Shown here piece by piece: positions 8,291-15,791 of a DNA stretch of 63,063 nt. This DNA is from an uncultured Oscillospiraceae bacterium. GTDB lineage: Bacteria > Bacillota > Clostridia > Oscillospirales > Oscillospiraceae. The stretch's first letter is position 1. Each line of letters starts with the position of its first letter. Location of the stretch: positions 1-63,063 of the forward strand of contig CANQTO010000012.1 in NCBI GenBank assembly GCA_947626785.1, read 5' to 3'. Under the pieces are notes generated by a model. That model saw nothing but the letters and a program-made list of their open reading frames with translations. It did not search any database and was not told the origin of the DNA. The position numbers and the translations under genes were made by a program.

Positions 8291-8311
8291 GCGCCGCCAA
8301 AATGGCGGCGC
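8291..8311 (+). other. GC-rich hairpin between regulator and kinase genes
   Basis: GCGCCGCC (8291-8298), 5-nt loop, GGCGGCGC (8304-8311), directly ahead of the kinase ribosome binding site (AAGGAG, 8327-8332). No T-run follows, so a role in mRNA stability or translation is likelier than termination. Confidence 0.45.
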
Positions 8312-8340
8312 ATTTGGTAAGAAAGCAAGGAGAAACGCGC

Positions 8341-9741
8341 GTGAAATTCCGGATGAAGATCACCATCTGCATGGTCTGGCTGCTGGCGCTGGCCTTCGGG
8401 GTCGGCGGCAGCCTGCTGGTCACGCTCAATTTCTCCGGAAACCTGGAGCGGGCCATGGAGTCCGCCGTCAGCTCCTACCGGATGGTGCTGGGCACCCTGC
8501 GCATCGTGGACGAGACGGACCCCCAGCCGGACCACTCCAACCTGGCCAACGCCCTGAGCCGGATGAGCGAGCAGGGCACCGCCGGCTGGTCCGCCCTGCG
8601 TTTAGGGGACGGCACCCGCGCCATCTACAGCGAGAACCCCCGGTCGGTGGACCTGAGCGGCGAGCCGGAGACCGAGGGCAGCAAGGGCAGCGCCACCGTG
8701 GTCCGGGACGGCCACGGGGGACGCCACATCCGCATCAGCGCCACGCTCCGGGCCGCCAACGACACCCTGCGCCTGGACCAGTGCACCGATATCAGCGCCC
8801 TGTACACCCAGCGGGACGGGCAGCTGCGGATCTACCGCTGGGTCTTTCTGGCGGTCATCACCGTGGGGGCCGCCCTCTGCTGGGTCCTGGCCTACTGGCT
8901 GACCCGGCCCCTCAGCGCCCTGTCCGACGCCTCCAAGCGCTTTGCCGCTGGGGAGCTGGATTACCGGGCCAAGCCCGCCGGGAACGACGAGGTGGGGATG
9001 CTCACCCGGGACTTCAACGCCATGGCCGCCAAGATCCAGGAGAACATCGACGCCATCCGGGACGCCGCCGCCCGGCAGGAGAATTTCATGGGCAACTTCG
9101 CCCACGAGATGAAAAACCCCATGACCGCCATCATCGGCTACGCGGAGCTGATCCGTTCCCAGACCCTCACGGAGGCCGAGCAGATGGACGCGGCCAACTA
9201 CATCTTCTCCGAGGGCAAGCGGCTGGAGAGCCTGTCGCTGAAGCTGCTGGATATCTTAGTCCTGAAAAAGAAGGAAGTGGAGCTGGAGCCCTGCCGCCCG
9301 GCCCAGATCGTGGGCAGCATGGTGCAGCATCTGGAGCGGGTCTACGCCGAACAGGGGATCGTGCTCCAGTGCCGCTGCGAGGAGGGGGAGTGCCTGCTGG
9401 AGCCGGATCTGGTCCGCTCCCTGCTGGTCAATCTCCTGGACAACGCCCGCAAGGCCATGGACCGGAGCGGGAATATCTACATTGTCTCCCAGATGACCCC
9501 CGAGGGCTGCGTCCTGCGTATCCTGGACACCGGCCGGGGCATCCCCGAGGCGGAGATCGCCCATATCACCGAGGCCTTCTACCGGGTGGACAAGTCCCGG
9601 TCCCGGGCCCAGGGGGGCGTGGGGCTGGGCCTGGCCCTGTGCAACGAGATCGTCCGGCTCCACAACGGCACCTTAAAGTTTGAAAGCCGCGTGGGCAACG
9701 GCACCTGCGTCACCGTGGAGCTGAAGGGAGGCCGGGTATGA
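8341..9741 (+). CDS. Sensor histidine kinase
   Basis: 466 residues from GTG 8341, which has AAGGAG 8 nt upstream; the longer frame from 8302 overlaps the hairpin and lacks a ribosome site. Order: TM1 (about 7-28), an extracytoplasmic sensor of about 130 residues, TM2 near 165-185, HAMP, HisKA with H255 in NFAHEMKNPMTAIIGYAEL, then HATPase_c with N box NLLDNARKA, G1 DTGRGIP and G2 GVGLGLALCNEI. The stop overlaps the next gene as ATGA, so the downstream membrane protein is translationally coupled and probably part of the signalling unit. Confidence 0.92.
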   Translation: MKFRMKITICMVWLLALAFGVGGSLLVTLNFSGNLERAMESAVSSYRMVLGTLRIVDETDPQPDHSNLANALSRMSEQGTAGWSALRLGDGTRAIYSENPRSVDLSGEPETEGSKGSATVVRDGHGGRHIRISATLRAANDTLRLDQCTDISALYTQRDGQLRIYRWVFLAVITVGAALCWVLAYWLTRPLSALSDASKRFAAGELDYRAKPAGNDEVGMLTRDFNAMAAKIQENIDAIRDAAARQENFMGNFAHEMKNPMTAIIGYAELIRSQTLTEAEQMDAANYIFSEGKRLESLSLKLLDILVLKKKEVELEPCRPAQIVGSMVQHLERVYAEQGIVLQCRCEEGECLLEPDLVRSLLVNLLDNARKAMDRSGNIYIVSQMTPEGCVLRILDTGRGIPEAEIAHITEAFYRVDKSRSRAQGGVGLGLALCNEIVRLHNGTLKFESRVGNGTCVTVELKGGRV

Positions 9742-10532
9742 GACAGCGGAGAAAGAACGCGCCCCGGCGCCCGGCGCTCCGGCCTATTGCCGTGGGGGCG
9801 CTGCTGCTGGGGGCGGTGGTCCTGGGTCTGCTGCTGCCGGGTCTCAGCGCGGCTGTCCAGGAACGCAGCACCGACCGGCTGAGCCGGACGGTGGACCTGG
9901 GGCAGGCCAGCCTGAGCCTCACCAGCGACGAAGCCAAGCTGGAGAAGCTGTCCATCCTGGGGGAGATCGCCGCCGGCAGCGGGAACTACGTGGAGCTGGA
10001 GACCGAGGGCCGCTTTATGACCGCCGCCGACGTGGCCGCCAAGTTCGACGCCCTGGCCGCCCTTTTAAACGGCACGGACCTGAGCCTGCACGGCCTGGAG
10101 CGCTCGGACGTGCTGGATGTGGAGCCGGTGCTGCTGGTGGCGGCCTCCGGACCCGTGTCCACCAGCCTGGTCTGGGTGGTGAACGGCGGAAAGGTGCTGG
10201 ACGCGGACAGCGGCTACCACTATGAGGGCCTCCAGTATGTGGTGGACGACGCCACGGGGCTCATCCTGGGGGCGGAGTTCCGCCGCTACCGGAGCGAGGA
10301 GCTGACCGCGTACCAGGAGAAGGACTGGAGCCGGGACGCCCAGCGCCTGGTGGAGAACCTGGCCGCCAGCTATGCCTTCAGCGACACGGTGATGGGCCTG
10401 GGCGGCAGCTCCGCCATCGACGTCAACACAGATTTGTATTATGTAAACTATACCACCGGCAGCGGCCGGGTCCTGGGCCTGCCCTTAGTGCTGGGGGAGG
10501 ACCGCTGGGCCATCAATCTATACAGCGATTAA
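9738..10532 (+). CDS. Membrane-anchored protein of unknown function coupled to the kinase
   Basis: 264 residues: a basic N-terminus, one membrane anchor (about 15-37), then an extracytoplasmic region with beta-strand-like alternation (VLDVEPVLLVAASGP, GYHYEGLQYVVDDATGLILGAEFR). I do not recognise the family. The ATGA overlap with the kinase stop argues for function in the same pathway, as with YycH/YycI-type proteins that modulate a sensor kinase, although no sequence likeness to those is claimed. Confidence 0.75.
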   Translation: MRQRRKNAPRRPALRPIAVGALLLGAVVLGLLLPGLSAAVQERSTDRLSRTVDLGQASLSLTSDEAKLEKLSILGEIAAGSGNYVELETEGRFMTAADVAAKFDALAALLNGTDLSLHGLERSDVLDVEPVLLVAASGPVSTSLVWVVNGGKVLDADSGYHYEGLQYVVDDATGLILGAEFRRYRSEELTAYQEKDWSRDAQRLVENLAASYAFSDTVMGLGGSSAIDVNTDLYYVNYTTGSGRVLGLPLVLGEDRWAINLYSD

Positions 10533-10553
10533 AGCGCAGGGGGCGGACAGCCG

Positions 10554-11042
10554 ATGGAGAGCGCAAAGGACAAGTTCATAGCGCGGCTCTACCGGGAGCA
10601 CTTCCAGGCCCTGTACCGCTATGCCCTGGCCGTGACCCGCGACCGGGAGCAGGCGGAGGACGCGGCCCAGCAGACCTTTGTCCGGCTCTGCGCCATGGAG
10701 GAGCTGCCGGAGCTGCTCCGGCCCCGGGCCTGGCTGCTGTCGGTGCTGAAAAACGTCCTGCGGAACGAGGGGCGAAAGCGGGCCGTCCGGCAGCGGCTGG
10801 CCGCTGAGCTGCCGGAGGGGGAGGAGCCCCCGGACCCCGGCCCGGGCCCGGAGGAGCATCCGGACTGGCTGCGGCCCAAGCAGGTGAGCGAGGAGGACTT
10901 CGCTCTCTTTAAGCTGGTGGCCCTGGAGGGCTGCACCTGCGCGGAGGCGGCCCGGCGCTTCGGCATCAGCGAGAGCGCCTGCCAGAAGCGCTTGCAGCGG
11001 ACCCGGCTCCGATTGCGGGAAGAGCTGCAAAAGGAAAAATAG
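10554..11042 (+). CDS. ECF-type RNA polymerase sigma factor
   Basis: 162 residues with region 2 (YREHFQALYRYALAVTRDREQAEDAAQQTFVRLC) and region 4 (FKLVALEGCTCAEAARRFGISESACQKRLQRTRLRL) joined by an acidic, Pro-rich linker, the usual size of a group 4 sigma factor. It lies 21 bp after the kinase-associated membrane protein and is followed by a single-pass membrane protein that looks like its anti-sigma. A 19-bp box found before that gene and again at 12210 is a candidate for its promoter. Confidence 0.88.
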   Translation: MESAKDKFIARLYREHFQALYRYALAVTRDREQAEDAAQQTFVRLCAMEELPELLRPRAWLLSVLKNVLRNEGRKRAVRQRLAAELPEGEEPPDPGPGPEEHPDWLRPKQVSEEDFALFKLVALEGCTCAEAARRFGISESACQKRLQRTRLRLREELQKEK

Positions 11043-11086
11043 ATTTTTCCGAAAAAAATTTTTCCCCCCTGTCCGGAAACCCGGAG

Positions 11087-11105
11087 CTGAAGACACTATA
11101 TAGGT
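11087..11105 (+). promoter_or_regulatory. Shared promoter box, copy 1 (candidate ECF sigma promoter)
   Basis: CTGAAGACACTATATAGGT lies 31 bp before the start of the putative anti-sigma gene. An almost identical box (one base changed) is at 12210-12228 before the large lipoprotein gene. A GGAAAC (11075-11080) sits upstream of this copy but not of the second. Confidence 0.5.
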
Positions 11106-11136
11106 AGAGGAATAAAAATCGTAAGGAGGTGCGGAG

Positions 11137-12108
11137 ATGGCTAACGATTTAGAAAAAATGAGTACCCAGGAATTGGAGGCGCTGCTCCGCGCCGATTTTG
11201 ACCGGGAGGAGGGGGAGGACCCGGCCCTGGTGGAGGCGGCTCTGGAGGAGCTGCTGCGCCGGGAGCGGGAGAGCCTGCCCGATGTGGGGGAGAGCTGGGA
11301 GCGCTTCTGCCGGGAGTACCGGCCGGAGGCGGAGGCCCCGGCGCGTCCCGCCCGGAAAAAGCTCCTGCGGGTCTGCCTGCTGGCCGCGGCCATCGCCTGC
11401 TTGATGTCTGTGACGGCCTTTGCCGCCGTCTATCAGATGTGGGTCCAGCCGGGCCCGGAGTCCCCGGAGGAGTACCGGATCTGGGATTCGGACGGACAGC
11501 AGCAGTGGGTCACCCGCCAGCCCAGCCTGGAGCTGGATTTCTCCACCGCCCCGGAGGGGAACGACTACTTCTTTGCCCCCGGCTGGCTGCCGGAAGAGCC
11601 CAGCCACAGCAGCAGCATGGAGGACGCGATCCTCTATGAGCAGAAGAAGACGGGAGCGGACTACGCCGATTACGGCGTGACGCCGGAGGAGGCGGAAGGG
11701 CTCTACGGCTATATGACCTACGAGGACGTGGACCGGGGCGTACTCTATCAGATCTCCCTCCAGTCCCCCTCCGAGCTGTACCAGCAGACCTATGTGCTGG
11801 GCTATGAAGGCGCCCAGGTGGAGATCGTCATGGACGAGACCCGGGACGGCCTGCGCCAGCTGCGCCTGAGCCTGGACAGCACCGGGACGGAGACAGGCCA
11901 GAGGGAGCCGGACAACTGGGCCCAGCGCACGAATTACGTCCTGCTCTATAACGAGCAGGAGGGCTGGCTGCTGCGGGTCCAGGGCACTCTGGACCTGGAG
12001 AGCCTGGCCCGCATCGCCGGAGACATCCGGGTATTCAGGAGCGAGCACATCAGCCGCTATGTGGACAACGGTCAGAGAATGGTGTCCATGGATGTCGGGC
12101 TTGGATAA
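11137..12108 (+). CDS. Putative anti-sigma factor / DUF4367-like membrane protein
   Basis: 323 residues: a cytoplasmic acidic helical region (1-70, with many Glu/Arg/Leu), one membrane segment (about 78-98, LLRVCLLAAAIACLMSVTAFAAV), then a large extracytoplasmic domain resembling DUF4367 (for example VLLYNEQEGWLLRVQGTLDLESLARIAGDIRV). This topology is standard for anti-sigma factors, and the gene follows the ECF sigma gene by 94 bp. Strong SD AAGGAGGTG. It ends at a clear terminator. Confidence 0.7.
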   Translation: MANDLEKMSTQELEALLRADFDREEGEDPALVEAALEELLRRERESLPDVGESWERFCREYRPEAEAPARPARKKLLRVCLLAAAIACLMSVTAFAAVYQMWVQPGPESPEEYRIWDSDGQQQWVTRQPSLELDFSTAPEGNDYFFAPGWLPEEPSHSSSMEDAILYEQKKTGADYADYGVTPEEAEGLYGYMTYEDVDRGVLYQISLQSPSELYQQTYVLGYEGAQVEIVMDETRDGLRQLRLSLDSTGTETGQREPDNWAQRTNYVLLYNEQEGWLLRVQGTLDLESLARIAGDIRVFRSEHISRYVDNGQRMVSMDVGLG

Positions 12109-12119
12109 TTGGATAAATC

Positions 12120-12154
12120 AAAAAAGAGTCTTAGGCGGCCTAAGGCTCTTTTTT
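12120..12154 (+). terminator. Terminator
   Basis: Inverted repeat from an A-run through GAGTCTTAGGC to GCCTAAGGCTC followed by TTTTTT; the stem is about 15 bp with one T-G pair. It ends the sigma/anti-sigma transcript. Confidence 0.85.
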
Positions 12155-12209
12155 GATCGTCCCGAGAATTCATAAAAAATTCATAATATTTTTGTCCGCT
12201 TTTTCCGCA

Positions 12210-12228
12210 CTGAAGACACTGTATAGGT
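12210..12228 (+). promoter_or_regulatory. Shared promoter box, copy 2
   Basis: CTGAAGACACTGTATAGGT differs from 11087-11105 at one base and lies 26 bp before the lipoprotein start. Its position right after a terminator supports it being a promoter. Confidence 0.5.
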
Positions 12229-12254
12229 GAGAGCAACTATACAGGAGGCAAGGA

Positions 12255-14324
12255 ATGAAGAGAGCGTTCGCTTACTTAATGATCCTGGCTCTGGCCCTGT
12301 CCCTCTGCGCCTGCGGCGGGAAGGACAAGGCAGAGGAGCCCGCCGCCGGACCGGCGGAGGAGGCCCTTCTGTCCGTGGACCCGGAGACCGGGGAGTGGAC
12401 CGGCCAGGGGGGCTGCTACCGCCTGGAGCCGGAGACCCAGATCCCCTCGGACGGAGCCATTTTCCAGGTCTTCCTCTGGGGCGGAGAGCTGAGCTATCTG
12501 TATCAGCCCGCCATAGACCGCTGCGAGCTGCGCCGGGGCGGGCGGACGGTGTTCACCTCGGAGAATATATTTCTCGGCGCTGCGGTGGACGGAGATACCG
12601 TGTGGCTCTGCGAGGACTCCTATGCAAACGGGCAGCATGAGTACGATTTTGTCCAGGTCTCCCCGGAGGGGGAAGAGCTGAACAGGCACCGGCTGAGGGA
12701 CATCTACAGCGAAGATACCTTCCCCTGGACCTTTTCGTTTTCCGAAGGGAAGCTGCTGCTCCAGACCCTGGACGGACAGCTGCTGATCCTGAGCGGGGAC
12801 TGGGAGCCGGTAAGCGCCTGCTCTCTGCCAACAAACGGCGGCCTGATCCGGGGAGGGGACGGCCTGCTCTATGTGACGGCGCCCACGGCGGAGGGAAATG
12901 AGCTCTACAGCATCGACAGCGATTCCGGAGAACTGACCGAGCTCTTCTCCTGCCCAAAGGGCACGCTCTGCTCCGGCGGCGAGGGCTATTTCCTGCTGCT
13001 GCTCTGCGACGAGGGCCTGTACGCGGTGGACGAGACGGGCGGCGCCAGCCCGATCGTCCTCTGGGCCGAGTGCAGCCTCTCCGGCGGCGGCCTGGGCAGC
13101 GTCCGGCCCATGCCGGACGGGAGCTTTCTGTGCAGCGCCCTGATCGGCTATCAGCGGCTTAGGGAAGCGGACCCGGCCCAGCTCCGCGCCAGGACCCGCC
13201 TGACCATGGCCAAGCTGACGAACATCGGCCCGGATCTGGAGGTGGCGGCCTTCAACGCGGCCAGCCCGGATCACTACATCGAGGTGATAGACTATTCCGA
13301 CGGCGGCGCTCTGGACTGGCAGGAGGCCCAGATGAAGCTGAACACGGAGCTGATCGCCGGCAAGGGGCCGGATCTGATCAAGTTCTACGGCTTTGAGCCC
13401 TCTCTCTACATTGCCAAGGGCCTGCTTCTGGACATGACGGAGCTCTTTGAAAACGACGGGGACATCGGGCTGGAGGATATCGCCGTTCCCCAGATCTTCA
13501 CGCGCAGCGGCGGGATCTATACCATGGGCAGCTCCTTTAATATCTCCACCATCCTGGTCAAACGCTCAGATTTCGGCGACCGCTACGGCTGGACCACCCA
13601 GGAGTACCTGGACATCGACCGGAGCCGGGGCGGCCGGGAGACGCTCTACAATCAGACCCGGGAGGGGTTTCTGAGCGCCATCGTCTGCCCCTACGCCGAG
13701 AAGGCTGTGGACTGGCAGAACGCCCGCTGCGCATTTGACACGCCGGACTTCATCACGCTGCTCCAGGCGGCGGCCGCCATGCGGGAGACCCCGGAGGACC
13801 CCAACAATATGAACTATACCCCCGGCCCTGTGCGCGTGGCGGAGGGGAGCCTGGTGGGCGACAGGCTCTTTATCACGAGCGTGACCGACCTGGCCGACGC
13901 GGAGGCCCAGGCGGGCTGCGAGCTCAGCCCCGTGGGCGAGCCAACTGCCGACGGCAGCTGCGGCAGCACCCTGACCCTCAACGCCGAGATCGGCATCCGG
14001 GCCGGCGGCAGCCATATCGAGGGCTGCTGGGACTTTATCAAATTCCATCTTCAGAACGCGGACACCTTTCATCTGCCGGTCTACCGCCCCGCGCTGGAGG
14101 ACAGGCTGGCAGAGGCCCGGCAGAGCGGCAAGCTCAGCGATAAGCAGGTGGAGGAGTTTGCGGACTTCCTGCAGGCGATAGAACGGACCGGCAGGGTCGA
14201 CCAGACGCTGCGGGATATCATCACGGAGGAGTGCCAGGCCTTCTTTGCCGGGGACCGGACGGCGGAGGAGGCCGCCCGGCTGATCCAGTCCCGGGCCAGC
14301 CTGTATGTGGCGGAACAGAGTTAA
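12255..14324 (+). CDS. Lipoprotein with extracellular solute-binding-like C-terminal half
   Basis: 689 residues. Lipoprotein signal peptide with lipobox LCAC (ALALSLCACGGKDK). Residues about 30-310 have repeating beta-strand segments (LLSVDPETGEW, LYYVTAPT-like, LYAVDETGG), suggesting a propeller-like fold. Residues about 320-680 resemble ABC sugar-binding proteins (VAAFNAASPDHYIEVIDY, GKGPDLIKFYG, YNQTREGFLSAIV). No permease genes are nearby, so a sensing or envelope role is as likely as transport. Its promoter shares a box with the anti-sigma gene, suggesting it belongs to that sigma regulon. SD AGGAGG precedes the ATG. Confidence 0.8.
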   Translation: MKRAFAYLMILALALSLCACGGKDKAEEPAAGPAEEALLSVDPETGEWTGQGGCYRLEPETQIPSDGAIFQVFLWGGELSYLYQPAIDRCELRRGGRTVFTSENIFLGAAVDGDTVWLCEDSYANGQHEYDFVQVSPEGEELNRHRLRDIYSEDTFPWTFSFSEGKLLLQTLDGQLLILSGDWEPVSACSLPTNGGLIRGGDGLLYVTAPTAEGNELYSIDSDSGELTELFSCPKGTLCSGGEGYFLLLLCDEGLYAVDETGGASPIVLWAECSLSGGGLGSVRPMPDGSFLCSALIGYQRLREADPAQLRARTRLTMAKLTNIGPDLEVAAFNAASPDHYIEVIDYSDGGALDWQEAQMKLNTELIAGKGPDLIKFYGFEPSLYIAKGLLLDMTELFENDGDIGLEDIAVPQIFTRSGGIYTMGSSFNISTILVKRSDFGDRYGWTTQEYLDIDRSRGGRETLYNQTREGFLSAIVCPYAEKAVDWQNARCAFDTPDFITLLQAAAAMRETPEDPNNMNYTPGPVRVAEGSLVGDRLFITSVTDLADAEAQAGCELSPVGEPTADGSCGSTLTLNAEIGIRAGGSHIEGCWDFIKFHLQNADTFHLPVYRPALEDRLAEARQSGKLSDKQVEEFADFLQAIERTGRVDQTLRDIITEECQAFFAGDRTAEEAARLIQSRASLYVAEQS

Positions 14325-14363
14325 ATGGAGTTTTTGAAAAATTTTTTGAAAAAATTTTAAAAT

Positions 14364-14417
14364 GATACAAAAAGTATACAAGAAATTGACCGAAACGATA
14401 CAAGTGGGGTGTATGAT
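14364..14417 (+). promoter_or_regulatory. Promoter of second vanY with GTATAC and GATACAA boxes
   Basis: GATACAA (14364-14370), GTATAC (14374-14379), a second GATACAA (14397-14403), 8 nt, then TATGAT (14412-14417). The same boxes precede the response regulator gene at 7500-7532. The gap from GTATAC to the proximal GATACAA is 17 nt here and 6 nt there, a difference of one DNA turn. A TTGACC (14386-14391) could serve as a weak -35. Confidence 0.55.
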
Positions 14418-14447
14418 GGGCCCATCAAAGGAAGGGAGGCACCGGTC

Positions 14448-15278
14448 ATGCTGCAAGCTCAGATCATGGACGCTGATTTCTATCCCATCGTAGTGGATAC
14501 GCACCCCGCCGCCAGACGCGCCGCCTCCAGGCGGCAGGCGGGCTCTCACAGGGCGGCCCCGGCCCGCGCCGCCGCCCGGTCCCGGGCGAAGCTCCTGTTT
14601 GGCCTGGGGGCCCTACTGCTGTGCCTGGCGCTGCTGGGCCTGCTGGGGGTCCGGGCCGCCCATTGGAATGAGCAGCGGCAGCAGACCCAGCTGCTGGCTC
14701 TGGTCAACCCCTGGAACAGTGTGGAGCACGCGGGCTTCACGCCGGAGCTGGTGGACATCGGCGGCGGCAAGCAGCTGGACAGCCGCTGCGCGGAGGCCCT
14801 GGGGCAGATGCTGGCCGACTGCGCCGCCGCGGGCAACGAGCCTGTGGTAGCTTCCGCCTACCGGACCCGGGAGACCCAGGAGCAGCTGTACCAGGACAAG
14901 GTCCGGCGGCTCATCGACGCCGGGCTCAGCCAGGAGGAGGCGCCCTCCATCGCGGCTATGGAGGTGGCCCGGCCCGGCACCAGCGAGCATGAGCTGGGGC
15001 TGGCGGTGGACCTGGTGGACGCGGCCAACCAGGCCCTGGACCAGAGCCAGGAGCGGACCTCCACCCAGCAGTGGCTGATGGCCAATTGCTGGCGCTACGG
15101 CTTTATCCTCCGCTACCCCAACGGCCGCTCGGGCATCACCGGCATCATCTACGAGCCCTGGCACTACCGCTACGTGGGCCCGGAGGCCGCCGGGCAGATC
15201 ACCCAGCTTGGCGTGACGCTGGAGGAGTACCTGAGCATGTTCTACAGCGAAGAGGCAAATGTGGTTTTCGAAGAATAA
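14448..15278 (+). CDS. VanY-type D-alanyl-D-alanine carboxypeptidase (M15B), copy 2
   Basis: 276 residues: a cytoplasmic Arg/Ala-rich N-terminus of about 45 residues, one membrane anchor (KLLFGLGALLLCLALLGLLGV), then an M15B domain with SAYRTRETQEQLY, GTSEHELGLAVDLVD and GIIYEPWHYRYVG intact. From LLALVNPWNSV on it is highly similar to the copy at 6617, so the pair arose by duplication. ATG 14448 is chosen because GGGAGG lies 8 nt upstream; an in-frame GTG at 14409 falls inside the promoter. Followed by a strong terminator. Confidence 0.9.
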   Translation: MLQAQIMDADFYPIVVDTHPAARRAASRRQAGSHRAAPARAAARSRAKLLFGLGALLLCLALLGLLGVRAAHWNEQRQQTQLLALVNPWNSVEHAGFTPELVDIGGGKQLDSRCAEALGQMLADCAAAGNEPVVASAYRTRETQEQLYQDKVRRLIDAGLSQEEAPSIAAMEVARPGTSEHELGLAVDLVDAANQALDQSQERTSTQQWLMANCWRYGFILRYPNGRSGITGIIYEPWHYRYVGPEAAGQITQLGVTLEEYLSMFYSEEANVVFEE

Positions 15279-15287
15279 AGACAGAAT

Positions 15288-15329
15288 ACATCAAAAAGGG
15301 ACTGTTTTGCTACAGTCCCTTTTTGATGT
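15288..15329 (+). terminator. Terminator
   Basis: A perfect 18-bp stem (15288-15305 with 15312-15329), 6-nt loop, with A-run and T-run inside the arms; ends vanY copy 2. Confidence 0.9.
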
Positions 15330-15440
15330 AAAGGTAAACAAGATTTAATTAGTAAGTACCAGCCCCTCATGCTTCCCCTTGCACAGGGGAGCCATGAGGT
15401 TGCGGCACTTAAAATAAGACTGTTGCTGAAAAATGTCTTT

Positions 15441-15791
15441 TTACAGCAGCCCCGCCAGATGCAGGCCCAACAGGAGCAGGGCCGCTGTCAGAAGGGCCGT
15501 GCAGAGGGCCGTGCGGAGAGGGGAGGGGCCCTGCCGCTTCGGCAGGGCAGCGCGCACGTAGTCCTTAGCCTGGAGCAGCAGCTCCTGCCGGTTCAGCTCC
15601 GGGTCCATCAGACAGTCCTCCTTGAGGACGAACACCACCTCCTTAAAGCAGGAATGGGCGGGCCTGACCAGAATGACGCTGCCCATGGTCCCCTTGACGC
15701 CGGGGACCTGGGCGGCCCGCTTTCTCCGCCTCAGCCGGGCGGCGGCGGAGGCCAGCAGGCGGCGGAGGCCGCCCTTGAGCCGGAGCCTCAT
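15441..15791 (-). CDS. Small membrane-anchored protein coupled to spoIIE
   Basis: 116 residues: a basic N-terminus (MRLRLKGGLRRLLASAAARLRRRKR), a middle part with VKGTMGSVILVRPAHSCFKEVVFVLKEDCL, and a C-terminal hydrophobic tail (about 95-115) likely to anchor in the membrane. I do not recognise a named family. Its ATG overlaps the spoIIE stop as ATGA, so it is translated with SpoIIE and may act during sporulation. A weak hairpin at 15420-15447 may end the operon. Confidence 0.65.
   Translation of the reverse strand: MRLRLKGGLRRLLASAAARLRRRKRAAQVPGVKGTMGSVILVRPAHSCFKEVVFVLKEDCLMDPELNRQELLLQAKDYVRAALPKRQGPSPLRTALCTALLTAALLLLGLHLAGLL

Noticed and set aside
14409-14447. Earlier GTG start for the second vanY
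   Set aside because: It lies within the promoter boxes and lacks a ribosome site, while ATG 14448 has GGGAGG at 8 nt.
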